Shown here in pieces: positions 56,291 through 64,000 of a stretch of 64,000 nucleotides of DNA (the stretch's first letter is position 1; the number at the start of each line of letters is the position of its first letter). This DNA is from Methanocella_A sp049676595 (GTDB lineage Archaea; Halobacteriota; Methanocellia; Methanocellales; Methanocellaceae). The notes under the pieces were generated by a model. It worked only from the letters and a program-made list of their open reading frames with translations. It did not search any database and was not told the DNA's origin. The stretch spans positions 2,542,001-2,606,000 of the forward strand of contig NZ_CP187259.1 in the NCBI RefSeq assembly GCF_049676595.1, written 5' to 3'. A program made the position numbers and the translations under genes.

Positions 56291-56665
56291 ATGGTAGGCA
56301 AAGGCTTTTTAGGAAAAGTGCTAGGGTCGAAGGCAGCTGAGGAAAGCGAAGAGTACACCGAGATCGACTTCGGCAGCGTCGAGAGGGAAGTAGGTTCCGG
56401 CCCGGCAGAGACATACGTCAGGGTCGCTGAGCTGTCCAGCCTCGCGCAGATCCCGGAGCTGAAGAGGGAGATCTATAACGGCAACATCGTGATCGTCAAC
56501 ATCTCTCCGATCAAGGGTGACAGCCTCACCCGAGACAGAGCGCTGAAAGACCTCAAGCAGGTGGCAGCCGATGTAAGGGGCGACATCGCAGGCATCGACG
56601 AGAACCACATCGTAGTTACCCCGATGTCGATCAAGGTCGACAGGACAAAGTTTACTGGTAAGTAA
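56291..56665 (+). CDS. sepF: SepF-like cell division protein
   Basis: A 124-aa protein. A short N-terminal amphipathic segment (GKGFLGKVLGSKA) would bind membrane, and the C-terminal DUF552 fold has YVRVAELSSLAQIPELKREIYNGNIVIVNISPIKGDSLTRDRALKDLKQVAADVRGDI in pieces typical of SepF. In archaea with FtsZ, SepF anchors the FtsZ ring. ATG start at 56291, AGGGATGG upstream. The ZPR1-like gene follows by 16 bases. Confidence 0.92.
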   Translation: MVGKGFLGKVLGSKAAEESEEYTEIDFGSVEREVGSGPAETYVRVAELSSLAQIPELKREIYNGNIVIVNISPIKGDSLTRDRALKDLKQVAADVRGDIAGIDENHIVVTPMSIKVDRTKFTGK

Positions 56666-56681
56666 ATCTATCAGGTACGCG

Positions 56682-57278
56682 ATGAGTGAAATTAGAGAAG
56701 AGAACCTCGACGAAATAGCGACTGCCACGGCTAAAGTCAGCTGTCCTGTCTGCCACAGCGACCTGGAGATGCGGTCGCACCAGGATAATATTCCTTATTT
56801 TGGCGATGTGCTGGAGATCAGCAGCGTCTGTACCTGCGGGTTCAAGTACGCCGACACGCTCATCCTCAGCCAGCGCGACCCGCTGAGGCATACGATGAAG
56901 GTATGCTCTGAAGGCCACATGTGCAACCGTGTGATCAGGTCCACCTCTGGCACAATGCGCATCCCTGAATGGGGCATCGACATCGAGCCCGGGCCGGCTT
57001 CGGAAGCGTACATATCTAACGTGGAAGGCGTGCTGGACAGGATCGAGACCGTCGTCAGCATGGCCCGCAAGTGGGCCGAAGCAGAGGAAGAGGTCGAGAA
57101 GGCTGATCAGCTTCTCAAGATCATCGATGATGCCAGGACAGGCAACGTACAGTTCACCCTGATCATCGAGGACCCCCTGGGCAACAGCGCCATCATCGGC
57201 GATGAAGTCTCAGTCGAACCGCTGAGCCCCGAGTATGCAGAAAATCTGCACACCGGCATGTTTGTCGTTCAAAAGTAA
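56682..57278 (+). CDS. ZPR1-type zinc finger protein
   Basis: A 198-aa protein with CPVCHSDLEM and CTCGF cysteines forming a zinc finger of ZPR1 type, followed by the family beta-domain segments VIRSTSGTMRIPEWGIDIEPG and LDRIETVVSMARKWA, then FTLIIEDPLGNSAIIG near the C-terminus, a diagnostic ZPR1 motif. Archaeal ZPR1 homologues are single-module and their role is unknown; eukaryotic ZPR1 helps fold elongation factor eEF1A. It is downstream of sepF on the same strand. Confidence 0.9.
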   Translation: MSEIREENLDEIATATAKVSCPVCHSDLEMRSHQDNIPYFGDVLEISSVCTCGFKYADTLILSQRDPLRHTMKVCSEGHMCNRVIRSTSGTMRIPEWGIDIEPGPASEAYISNVEGVLDRIETVVSMARKWAEAEEEVEKADQLLKIIDDARTGNVQFTLIIEDPLGNSAIIGDEVSVEPLSPEYAENLHTGMFVVQK

Positions 57279-57290
57279 AGAAAAAAATGA

Positions 57291-57340
57291 ACCACTGAGG
57301 CATAATAATTAAGTATGTGCCTCGTGGTGAGCCTTTTTAA
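57291..57340. terminator. Bidirectional terminator
   Basis: ACCACTGAGGCA and TGCCTCGTGGT form a stem between two convergent genes; TTTTTAATTTT follows on the plus strand and TTTTTTTC-type sequence on the minus strand. Confidence 0.75.
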
Positions 57341-57342
57341 TT

Positions 57343-58428
57343 TTACTGGCCTACCATCTTAGAGTAGATGAACTCGACCGTATCCTCGATCTGCTCTTTC
57401 TTGACACCCTTAAGCATCGCAGCAACAGAGATACCGCCTGCACCTACGCCTTCTTTCACGTGGCCCCGCTCGTATGCGAGCAGCCCTTCGAACTTAGACC
57501 GGGCGAAGGAGAGGTCGGCAGTCATGACCGGGATGTCCGCGTCACCCTGCTTCAGGATGCCAAACAGGTTTGCTGTGCTGTCTTTAGCTACCCAGCCCGT
57601 GGTGGCGAGAGCGATGTTGAAGTTCCTGAGGTCGACCAGCTTAGATAGCAGTACAACGACTGCCGCCATCTGGGTGCCGCCTGCGAGGATGATGGGCACG
57701 TTCTTGGCGCCGAGGATCAGGCCGATGGCGCCTGCCATCATCGGGTCGCCCACACTTTCGATCGCCTTGATCGGATCGACCGGCTGGCTGATGCCCGCCT
57801 TTTTCAGGCCTTCCAGGACCACGGAGCTCTTGAGAGACTGGGGATTCACCTTCAGGCTGCTGCTCGTATAGCCATCCATGGTCTGGCCCATGGCCAGCAG
57901 AACGCCCAGCGCAGTGGTGGTTCCTGCCGCGATAGACTCCCCTATTACAAGATATTCCGACTCAGAAGCGATCTGGGCTCCGACTTTCTTGGCGTTCTCG
58001 ATGATCTCCTGAACATTACTCAGCGCCTTGCCAGTGCGAATATCCTTGCCAGGAACGCCGCCAACCCGGTAGTGGGGCACGATTGGTGAAATGGTCATGC
58101 CCGCATCCACGTAGTACCTCCTGAAATCGGATAAGGTAACCACCGCCCGGGTGATCAGGCCCGGCGTGGGAATGGCTTCGGGTGTCAGGGGTATGTCCCC
58201 GAGCGTCAGAATGCGGCCGGTTTCCACCAGCTCAGCGTCGAGAGGAGGAGTGTAAGGAGTCAGCTCAGGGCTGATACCGGCAGCAGTGATGCCGGGGATA
58301 AATGCCGTATCCGTGTTGCCCATAAGCAGCACGAACGAGCCCCGGCCCTTGATCTTTTCAGCGAACTTCTCAGCACCGTTAAAGTAAGATATCCCGTCAA
58401 CAACCATGTTTATGTCCTCGGTGCCCAA
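57343..58428 (-). CDS. CobT-like protein (UPF0284; nicotinate-nucleotide phosphoribosyltransferase homologue)
   Basis: A 361-aa archaeal homologue of CobT, which makes alpha-ribazole phosphate for the lower ligand of cobamides. Family segments are VLLMGNTDTAFIPGITAAGISPELT, GAQIASESEYLVIGESIAAGTTTALGVLLAM, SVGDPMMAGAIGLILGA, LAGGTQMAAVVVLL and VKEGVGAGGISVAAML. In methanogens the lower base is usually 5-hydroxybenzimidazole, so it may use that base; this is inference. Monocistronic. Confidence 0.85.
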   Translation of the reverse strand: MGTEDINMVVDGISYFNGAEKFAEKIKGRGSFVLLMGNTDTAFIPGITAAGISPELTPYTPPLDAELVETGRILTLGDIPLTPEAIPTPGLITRAVVTLSDFRRYYVDAGMTISPIVPHYRVGGVPGKDIRTGKALSNVQEIIENAKKVGAQIASESEYLVIGESIAAGTTTALGVLLAMGQTMDGYTSSSLKVNPQSLKSSVVLEGLKKAGISQPVDPIKAIESVGDPMMAGAIGLILGAKNVPIILAGGTQMAAVVVLLSKLVDLRNFNIALATTGWVAKDSTANLFGILKQGDADIPVMTADLSFARSKFEGLLAYERGHVKEGVGAGGISVAAMLKGVKKEQIEDTVEFIYSKMVGQ

Positions 58429-58545
58429 CAGGTAAGCGCTTCAAGGTAAATAAATATTGTTGTAAGACAAGTTATCTTGAGTTACTACGAGAGTGCAGGA
58501 AAAAAATGTTGGGCACCCCAGGGAACTCTGGCCGCGCAGCGGCCC

Positions 58546-59604
58546 TCACATCGTGATCGGGAACGGCGTGAAGCACAGCAGGGTCAGCACGAACGTCGCA
58601 GCAGCCAGTATGTACCGGGGCATACCGATGGTCTGTTTGTCATCGGTAGGTTTAGGGTGAGAGCCCGCGCTCATGAGGGCGCTGAGGAAGCCCCAAAGTA
58701 TCCAGATTTCTCCGGGCTGGTGCAGGATGAAGGTACCATAGAGGCCGAAGGCCATGATGATGGCCGGCATGACCCGGGAGATCAGGTTCGCCCGCTCCCC
58801 GAAGACTGCCCGGGAGATGTGGCCGCCGTCGAGCTGCCCGACCGGGATCATGTTCAGCACGGTTACGAGCAGCCCCACCCAGCCCGCGAAGGCGATGGGG
58901 TTGATCGAAGTGAGCGTCTCGCCCGGGTGGACTATCCACGCCAGAAAGTCGAACAGCAGCGGGGTGTTGAGCTGCATGTACGTGCCGCTGGACGGGTCTA
59001 TGGTCGGGGCGGGAAGCATGAGGCCGATGATGATTATGATGACCGACACGACCAGCCCTGCCAGAGGTCCGGCGATGCCCACGTCGAACAGCGCCTTTCT
59101 GGTAGGGACAGGCCCTTTTTGCCTGATGATGGCCCCCATTGTGCCGATAGGCGAGAACGGGAAAGGTATGAAGTAGGGAAGGGTAGCGTCGATGCCGTAC
59201 TTTTTCGACACGAGATAGTGGCCTAACTCATGGGAGCCCAGAGCCACCATGATCGCGATGGCAAAGGGCAGGCCTTGATAGACATCGAGAGGGTTCGTGA
59301 TCGGGTTTACGCCATACATCATCGCCCCTGTCAGCATCGTGGTCAGGAACGTGGCGACGGCCAGGACGACGTTAATCCAGACGGATTCCTTTTTTGCCGG
59401 GGCGATGGTGAGCACGTACTCGCCCAGGTTCTGCTCTACCCAGACCGACTTGCCCTTTGCCCGGAAATGATCGTAGACCTTTCCGTAGAAGACGTTTGAG
59501 TCGACTAAGGGCTCACCATACAGGTGGATATAAGGGTCGTTCTCTTTTGTCTCGTAGACCTGAAAGACCTGGTTGACTACGGCCAGATCGTCTTTTTCGA
59601 TCAT
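58546..59604 (-). CDS. Site-2-type membrane zinc metalloprotease (peptidase M50)
   Basis: A 352-aa intramembrane protease. Helices include VVLAVATFLTTMLTGAMM and VALGSHELGHYLVSKKYG with the zinc motif HELGH, and the third ligand Asp in VGQLDGGHI, the LDG motif of site-2 proteases. A roughly 100-residue soluble N-terminal domain precedes (YIHLYGEPLVDSNVFYGKVYDHFRAKGKSVW in part). Its stop is followed by hairpin GGCCGC/GCGGCC and a T-run near 58500. It overlaps the dehydratase small subunit gene by 4 bases, so they are co-translated though functionally unrelated as far as known. Confidence 0.88.
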   Translation of the reverse strand: MIEKDDLAVVNQVFQVYETKENDPYIHLYGEPLVDSNVFYGKVYDHFRAKGKSVWVEQNLGEYVLTIAPAKKESVWINVVLAVATFLTTMLTGAMMYGVNPITNPLDVYQGLPFAIAIMVALGSHELGHYLVSKKYGIDATLPYFIPFPFSPIGTMGAIIRQKGPVPTRKALFDVGIAGPLAGLVVSVIIIIIGLMLPAPTIDPSSGTYMQLNTPLLFDFLAWIVHPGETLTSINPIAFAGWVGLLVTVLNMIPVGQLDGGHISRAVFGERANLISRVMPAIIMAFGLYGTFILHQPGEIWILWGFLSALMSAGSHPKPTDDKQTIGMPRYILAAATFVLTLLCFTPFPITM

Positions 59605-60011
59605 GGCAGTTCAATGGTTCCCGCGGTGCCGTCGACTGTGACAGTATCGCCGTCTTTCAGGGTCTCTACCGGGTTCTGTTCCAGGCGGTCGACCATCGGA
59701 ATAGCGGAGATGATTGCTCCTACCGCTACGATGGGCTCTGCCTTGATGTTGATCATCGCCGCCGGCGCAACGCCGTTCTTCATGAGCTGGTAGATGACAT
59801 AAGAGCCCACGGTCGAGCCTTTGCCGCCCGGGAAGATGAGGACCGTGCCTTTCACGTTCTTCCCGAACAGGGCGTGGCCTTTCTCGATTACCATGCCGGT
59901 CCTGGGGTCGACGCCGCCGAGGAAAGAGATGGCATCTTTAGAGACCAGAGCGGGCCCGGTCGCCCGGCCGCCGCAGATACGGTGTCCTTTGATCTGCATC
60001 TGATCACTCAC
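59601..60011 (-). CDS. Phosphomevalonate dehydratase small subunit (AcnX-type)
   Basis: A 136-aa swivelling domain of the AcnX family (DUF126): KGHRICGGRATGPALVSKDAISFLGGVDP and GKGSTVGSYVIYQLMKNG, with GTVLIFPGGKGS the substrate-phosphate loop. With the large subunit encoded upstream it forms phosphomevalonate dehydratase of the archaeal modified mevalonate pathway, turning 5-phosphomevalonate into trans-anhydromevalonate 5-phosphate for isoprenoid lipids. The start overlaps the large subunit gene by 8 bases. Confidence 0.92.
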   Translation of the reverse strand: MSDQMQIKGHRICGGRATGPALVSKDAISFLGGVDPRTGMVIEKGHALFGKNVKGTVLIFPGGKGSTVGSYVIYQLMKNGVAPAAMINIKAEPIVAVGAIISAIPMVDRLEQNPVETLKDGDTVTVDGTAGTIELP

Positions 60012-61233
60012 CCCTGCAGGCGACTTCGATGCATTCCTCGGTCGTGCCCATGACAGCGTCCACGCCGCACATGGCAGGCGTGTACTTCAGGGCTTTGCCG
60101 GAGTTCACCATCATGCACTTGAACCGGTTGGCAGCAGGAGAGACTACCATGCAGGTATCGTAGAGCACCTTGATACCGTTATTCCGTAACTGCTGGATTA
60201 GCTCGGGGTTTTTCTGCCCGAGCGCCCGGCTGGTGCAGACCCAGACTTCCTTTTTCACCTTGCGGCCGCGCAGCAGGGTCAGGATTTCCTCAAGTTCCTC
60301 TTTCGAGGCGTGAGGGCAGCCGAGAGCGATAATGTCCGGGCTCGCCTTCTGTCGGGCAGTCTCCCGGATTTTTGCGACCTCCACCTCGATCCGCTCCCGG
60401 GGCAGGAAGAACCGCTCCGGTACCTGCCAGTCGTCTTCGTCTGCCAGCCTCTGGGGTTCCCTGTCCATTTTATCAGGAGGCAGCACGTACTGCTCCGGGC
60501 TGACGTGGAGCACGTGGAAAAGGGCGACCGCCCCGGAAGCAGCAAGCGCCGCTCCAAGATGCTTCAGCTCGTCCTCGGTCGGAGTCGTCTTCAGCCGGAA
60601 AATAGGAATACCGTCCCCGATTTGCTTGCCTGCCAGGTAGCCCAGCGCACCGTATTCGGCGCCGTGAATCGGCTCCTCAACCTTGACGGTCACGGTAGGG
60701 TAGCGGTTTTCGGTGATGTGCAGACCATAGTAAGGAGTCTTCCCGATCAGCGCTGCCGCCAGCGCCGACGGGCCGCCTTCGCGGTTAGTCCTGGCGCCGA
60801 GGACCGAGTTGGCGAAGCAGACGGCCGAGGATTCGGACCACGCGAGGTGGTCGCCGAACCGGGGTCTGTTCAGGTAGTAAGGCGTACAGGTGCACTCCGG
60901 CATGATGCCAAGCTTCTCGTACGCCCTGATGATCTCCTCCTGCTTTCTGGCGAAGTGAGGGTCGATGCCCATCTCGACAAAGGCTTCCCGGTCCATGCCC
61001 ATGGGATTGAGCACCGCCGGTATCTTGACCTTACCATCGAGGTCCTGGATCCACTCCAGCCCCGCGTCGCCGATCGTCTTGTAGGAGACGCCTGCGATCT
61101 GCGCGCTCTTGACTGGTATGAGCTTCTTCGCGTCGTAGATATCTCCCAGCGCTACGAGGATTTCCATCATCTTCTGCAGTGTCGGGCCCTGCTCGCCATT
61201 GTAAATGCCTTCTTCCTCTCTGGTCAGGTACAT
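60004..61233 (-). CDS. Phosphomevalonate dehydratase large subunit (AcnX-type)
   Basis: A 409-aa protein of the aconitase X (DUF521) family. KSAQIAGVSYKTIGDAGLEWI lies near the start, CTCTPYYLNRPRFGDHLAWSESSAVCFANSVLGARTNREGGP (in part) carries two cluster cysteines and the substrate Arg, and LGCPHASKEEL plus YDTCMVVSP supply others. It carries the [4Fe-4S] cluster of the dehydratase. First gene of the unit with the small subunit and the site-2 protease. ATG start. Confidence 0.92.
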   Translation of the reverse strand: MYLTREEEGIYNGEQGPTLQKMMEILVALGDIYDAKKLIPVKSAQIAGVSYKTIGDAGLEWIQDLDGKVKIPAVLNPMGMDREAFVEMGIDPHFARKQEEIIRAYEKLGIMPECTCTPYYLNRPRFGDHLAWSESSAVCFANSVLGARTNREGGPSALAAALIGKTPYYGLHITENRYPTVTVKVEEPIHGAEYGALGYLAGKQIGDGIPIFRLKTTPTEDELKHLGAALAASGAVALFHVLHVSPEQYVLPPDKMDREPQRLADEDDWQVPERFFLPRERIEVEVAKIRETARQKASPDIIALGCPHASKEELEEILTLLRGRKVKKEVWVCTSRALGQKNPELIQQLRNNGIKVLYDTCMVVSPAANRFKCMMVNSGKALKYTPAMCGVDAVMGTTEECIEVACRGE

Positions 61234-61453
61234 GATCGTCTCTTCCGGTCCAAGATTTGATAAAAATAACAGTTCAGCTTGTCGCTTAAAATCGCGCCAA
61301 TGTCTAAATAAACTTTGTGATATGCCGGGAGATCAGCTATCGATCCAGCCCAAGATTGGCTATGCGTCGAATAACAAGGGAAGGTAAATAGAGCGCTAAG
61401 GTCATCAGCAGATAAAGGTATTTATTGTCCTCAAATCTATAAACTCAGGTGAA

Positions 61454-62005
61454 ATGCCCGACATTTTCAGAAGCGTACAGACAATCATTATCCTCAGCAT
61501 AATTTTTACCATAATAGTAGCTATTGCGACCATTTTCGACCTCCCGAGCTACCTGGCAACGGATACAGAACAGCTGTCCGCCGATAATGCCACCAGTAAA
61601 GCCCTGATAGTGTACGATCCCGGCATCATGGGCATGGGCACGCGCACCGCTCACTGGCTGGGCGAGGATTTGAGAATAAGAGGCTACGAGGTTAACATTT
61701 CCGGGATCAGGAGTCATGGTATCGAAAATGCGACTGACATGGACGTGGTCATCGTGATAGGGCCGACATACTTCGATGGCCCTACAGGACCGATCTCTGG
61801 GTATCTACAACAGGTCCAGACGAAGCCTGGAGCCAGAATCGGAATATACAGTATCACTGGCCTGCTGGGAGATGATGCCGGCCCGCAGATGAGAAGGGCG
61901 CTGGAAGACCGGTCGATCGTTGTTAAATCGGCTGATAGTGTAAGTGCCTGGGATAAGGGTGCCGAAGAGAAAAGTTACGCGTTCATTTTCGGTATGCTGG
62001 AGTGA
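61454..62005 (+). CDS. Membrane-anchored flavodoxin-like protein
   Basis: A 183-aa protein: N-terminal membrane helix (TIIILSIIFTIIVAIATIFDL), a short linker and a flavodoxin-like domain with ALIVYDPGIMGMGTRTAHWLGEDLRIRGYEV and DVVIVIGPTYFDGPTGPI. The phosphate loop DPGIMGMG departs from the TGNT pattern, and the domain lies after the helix in a topology that would put it outside the cell if the helix is a signal anchor. It may not bind FMN. Start ATG 61454 with GGTGAA before it. Confidence 0.7.
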   Translation: MPDIFRSVQTIIILSIIFTIIVAIATIFDLPSYLATDTEQLSADNATSKALIVYDPGIMGMGTRTAHWLGEDLRIRGYEVNISGIRSHGIENATDMDVVIVIGPTYFDGPTGPISGYLQQVQTKPGARIGIYSITGLLGDDAGPQMRRALEDRSIVVKSADSVSAWDKGAEEKSYAFIFGMLE

Positions 62006-62100
62006 AAGTATCGGAGTAACCTTAAGGGTTCGATAGCCTGGTTACCGGATGTGGGTCCGGGCGGCAAGTAAGGCACCTCGCATCAGCCCATCTTTAAGTA

Positions 62101-62110
62101 AATTATATAT
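62101..62110 (+). promoter_or_regulatory. TATA box of the thermosome gene
   Basis: AATTATATATAGAAC lies about 60 bases before the start, with AGGAGGAG in the leader at about 62151. A second TATA-like stretch is not needed. Confidence 0.6.
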
Positions 62111-62166
62111 AGAACTACAATCACATAAAACCTACAATTCTATTCATTACAGGAGGAGATTTTCTC

Positions 62167-63777
62167 ATGGCACAACAGACAGGACAATCCTACGTCATGC
62201 GTGAGGGAAGCCAGGTCACCCGTGGCTTCGAGGCGCAGACTTATAATATTATGGCAGCCATGGCCGTTGCCGGCGCGGTCATTTCGACGCTCGGACCCAG
62301 GGGCATGGACAAGATGCTGGTCGACGGTACCGGCGATATCGTCGTGTCCAACGACGGCGCGACCATCCTGAGAAAGATGGACATCGAGCACCCGGCCGCG
62401 AAGATGATCGTGGAAGTGGCGAAGACCCAGGACGCAGAAGTTGGCGATGGTACGACTACCGCTGTCGTGCTGGCTGGCGAGCTGCTTCGCCAGGCGGGCG
62501 TCCTCACCGAGAAAAGCGTGCACCAGTCTTCTATCATCAAGGGCTACCTGATGGCGGCTGAGAAGGCGCTGGAGATCGTCAGGGACATGTCGGTCGAAGT
62601 CACCGCGAAAGACACCGCCATGCTGAAGAAGATCGCCGGCACGGCGATGACCGGCAAAGACACTGAGAACGCCAAGGACTTCTTAAGCGACCTCGTTGTC
62701 AAGTCCGTGGCTGTCACCATGCAGAAGGACGCCAGTGGCGACTACTACGTGGAGAGGGAGAACCTGGTCTTCGAGAAGAAGAAGGGCGGCGACGTAACCG
62801 ACTCCCAGATCATCGAGGGAGTCCTCATCGACAAGGGCAAGGTCAACTTCCAGATGCCCAGTAAGCTCGAGAACGTCAAAGTGCTGGCCATGGACATCGG
62901 CATCGAGGCTAAGGACACCCAGTTCGACGCGGAATTCATGATCAAGAAGCCGGGCCAGTTCAAGCAGTTCGCCGACATGGAGGACAAGCAGATCAAGGAT
63001 CAGGTCGACAAGATCGTCAAACTCGGCGTCAAGGCAGTCTTCACCACGAAGGCCATTGACGACCTGGCCCAGCACTACATGGCTAAGGCAGGCATCATCG
63101 GGCTGCGCAGGCTGAAGACCTCGGACGTCAAGCGGGTCGCCAAGGCGACCGGCGGCAGCCTGGTCACCAACCTGGACGGCATCACCCCCAAGGACATCGG
63201 CACCGCCGGGCTCATCGAAGAGATCACCGTCGGCGACGACGAGATGGTTCTGGTCAGCAAGTGCAAGGACAAGAAGGTCACCTCCGTCATCCTCAGGGGT
63301 ACGACCGAGCACATCCTGGACGAGTACGAGCGGGGCATCGACGATGCGCTGCACGCCGTCCAGAACTCGATCAAGGACGGCAAGATCGTGCCGGGCGGAG
63401 CGGCTGTCGAAGCTGAGCTTAGCCTGCGCCTCAGGCAGTACGCCTCGACCGTGAAGGGGAAGGAGCAGCTCGCCATCGAGGCTTTCGCCATCGCGATGGA
63501 AGTCATCCCGAAGGCGCTGGCCACCAACGCCGGTCTGAGCTCTCTGGACATGATGATCGCGCTGAAGAACAAGCACGGTGCCAAAGACGGCAAGAACTTC
63601 GGCCTGAACGTGTACAAGGGCAAGCCCGTAGACATGTTGAAGGAAGGCGTTGTAGAGCCGCTGAAGCTCAAGACCCAGGCCATCCAGAGTGCCACGGAAG
63701 CGGCCACCATGATCCTCAGGATCGACGACATCCTCGCTGCTTCGCAGGCAAGGAACCCGGCCCCGGGCGGAATGTAA
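62167..63777 (+). CDS. thsA: Thermosome subunit (group II chaperonin)
   Basis: A 536-aa subunit of the archaeal chaperonin, a double-ring ATP-driven folding chamber in the cytoplasm. ATP-site motifs are LGPRGMDKMLV, GDGTTTAVVLAGELL (catalytic Asp) and the hinge GGAAVEAELSLRLRQYA. The C-terminus ends PAPGGM, the usual flexible Gly/Met tail. Its strong ribosome site AGGAGGAG and clear TATA box suggest high expression, as expected for a heat-shock gene. Methanogens often have several paralogues; only this one is in the window. Confidence 0.96.
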   Translation: MAQQTGQSYVMREGSQVTRGFEAQTYNIMAAMAVAGAVISTLGPRGMDKMLVDGTGDIVVSNDGATILRKMDIEHPAAKMIVEVAKTQDAEVGDGTTTAVVLAGELLRQAGVLTEKSVHQSSIIKGYLMAAEKALEIVRDMSVEVTAKDTAMLKKIAGTAMTGKDTENAKDFLSDLVVKSVAVTMQKDASGDYYVERENLVFEKKKGGDVTDSQIIEGVLIDKGKVNFQMPSKLENVKVLAMDIGIEAKDTQFDAEFMIKKPGQFKQFADMEDKQIKDQVDKIVKLGVKAVFTTKAIDDLAQHYMAKAGIIGLRRLKTSDVKRVAKATGGSLVTNLDGITPKDIGTAGLIEEITVGDDEMVLVSKCKDKKVTSVILRGTTEHILDEYERGIDDALHAVQNSIKDGKIVPGGAAVEAELSLRLRQYASTVKGKEQLAIEAFAIAMEVIPKALATNAGLSSLDMMIALKNKHGAKDGKNFGLNVYKGKPVDMLKEGVVEPLKLKTQAIQSATEAATMILRIDDILAASQARNPAPGGM

Positions 63778-63794
63778 AGTTAGCTGATTTTCGT

Positions 63795-63826
63795 CAGGGG
63801 CACAGCCCCTGCACCCATTTTTCGTT
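63795..63826 (+). terminator. Terminator of the thermosome gene
   Basis: CAGGGGC-ACA-GCCCCTG perfect 7-bp hairpin followed by two T-runs (ATTTTTCGTTTTTA). Confidence 0.8.
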
Positions 63827-63879
63827 TTTATAACTGCCAAAAAAATATTAAGTCGTGGGCGATTATATACTAATGCCTT

Positions 63880-64000
63880 ATGCTTACGACCCGGAGAAGT
63901 ATCTTCATAGTACTGTTAATTTTTATGATAGCGCTGGCCACGGAAGGGTGTTTAGGGACGGTTCCCCCGGCCCCCACACCGACACCGCAGCCCACTCCGG
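63880..64000 (+). CDS. Lipoprotein-like exported protein (3' partial)
   Basis: The frame runs off the window. The first residues form a signal peptide, MLTTRRSIFIVLLIFMIALA, then TEGCLGTVPPAPTPTPQPTP, a Cys followed by a Pro/Thr linker, as in archaeal lipoproteins. AT-rich promoter-like sequence (AAAAATATTAAG at about 63840) precedes it. The functional domain lies beyond the window. Confidence 0.55.
   Translation, partial: MLTTRRSIFIVLLIFMIALATEGCLGTVPPAPTPTPQPTP

Overview
The window is chromosomal DNA of a methanogenic archaeon, most likely of the order Methanocellales (Methanocella / Rice Cluster I type). The reasons are methanogenesis marker genes mmp3, 5, 6, 7, 8, 10, 15 and 17, the MCR activation ATPase gene atwA, one-carbon pathway genes mch and ftr, tetrahydromethanopterin synthesis genes mptA and mptG, a group II chaperonin, Lsm and L37e genes, archaeal TATA promoters, and archaeal pilins with class III signal peptides. 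The genus is inferred from overall gene content and was not confirmed by any search.

Layout. 1-7.7 kb: a HAD-like gene, then a tight co-directional cluster atwA-mmp3-mmp6-mmp5-mmp15-mmp17-mmp7 ending in a clear terminator; this is an MCR maturation/activation operon. 7.8-12.7 kb: an NHL-propeller surface protein, small secreted or membrane proteins, an AhpD-like protein and an alpha/beta hydrolase. 12.8-14.1 kb: mmp10, the McrA arginine methylase. 14.1-20.6 kb: an accessory region with a large inverted-repeat element around a frameshifted GxxExxY gene, a PEGA-like secreted protein, a lone integrase-type core-binding domain, RelE-like and small orphan genes, and three type IV pilin genes. 20.6-34.3 kb: mptG, two related winged-helix regulators (one a membrane protein with an extracytoplasmic propeller), an RHH/RelE toxin-antitoxin pair, mch, mptA, a peptide-modifying radical SAM gene, mmp8, a ferredoxin and ftr. 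34.5-46.9 kb: secreted proteins, two paralogous ABC transporters around a methyltransferase, a GlpC/GlpB-like redox pair, a KGG stress peptide, a UvdE-like nuclease, an aminotransferase and a DUF362 ferredoxin. 47-64 kb: serS, flavodoxin, thioredoxin-CcdA, purF-rpl37e-lsm, a PUA protein, sepF, a ZPR1-like protein, a CobT-like protein, a site-2 protease with the two phosphomevalonate dehydratase subunits, a membrane flavodoxin-like protein and the thermosome.

Two things stand out outside protein genes. First, 52103-52580 is a promoter-equipped stretch with no gene. It reads as a chain of about fourteen short hairpins separated by A-rich linkers at roughly 27-nt spacing. Four of the hairpins show the identical loop GGGAGA on different, fully complementary stems; this covariation is strong evidence for an undescribed structured RNA. 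Second, the intergenic regions are filled with at least four families (A-D) of long inverted-repeat elements. Their arms are built from roughly 9-nt periodic motifs, families A and D share outer ends, and one family-B copy carries the GxxExxY nuclease-fold gene in its core, which suggests a non-autonomous mobile-element system.

The core genes cover the start of methanogenesis from CO2 (Ftr, Mch), its pterin carrier (MptA, MptG) and the maturation of its final enzyme, MCR (A2 and the marker proteins). The rest is surface, regulatory and redox machinery.
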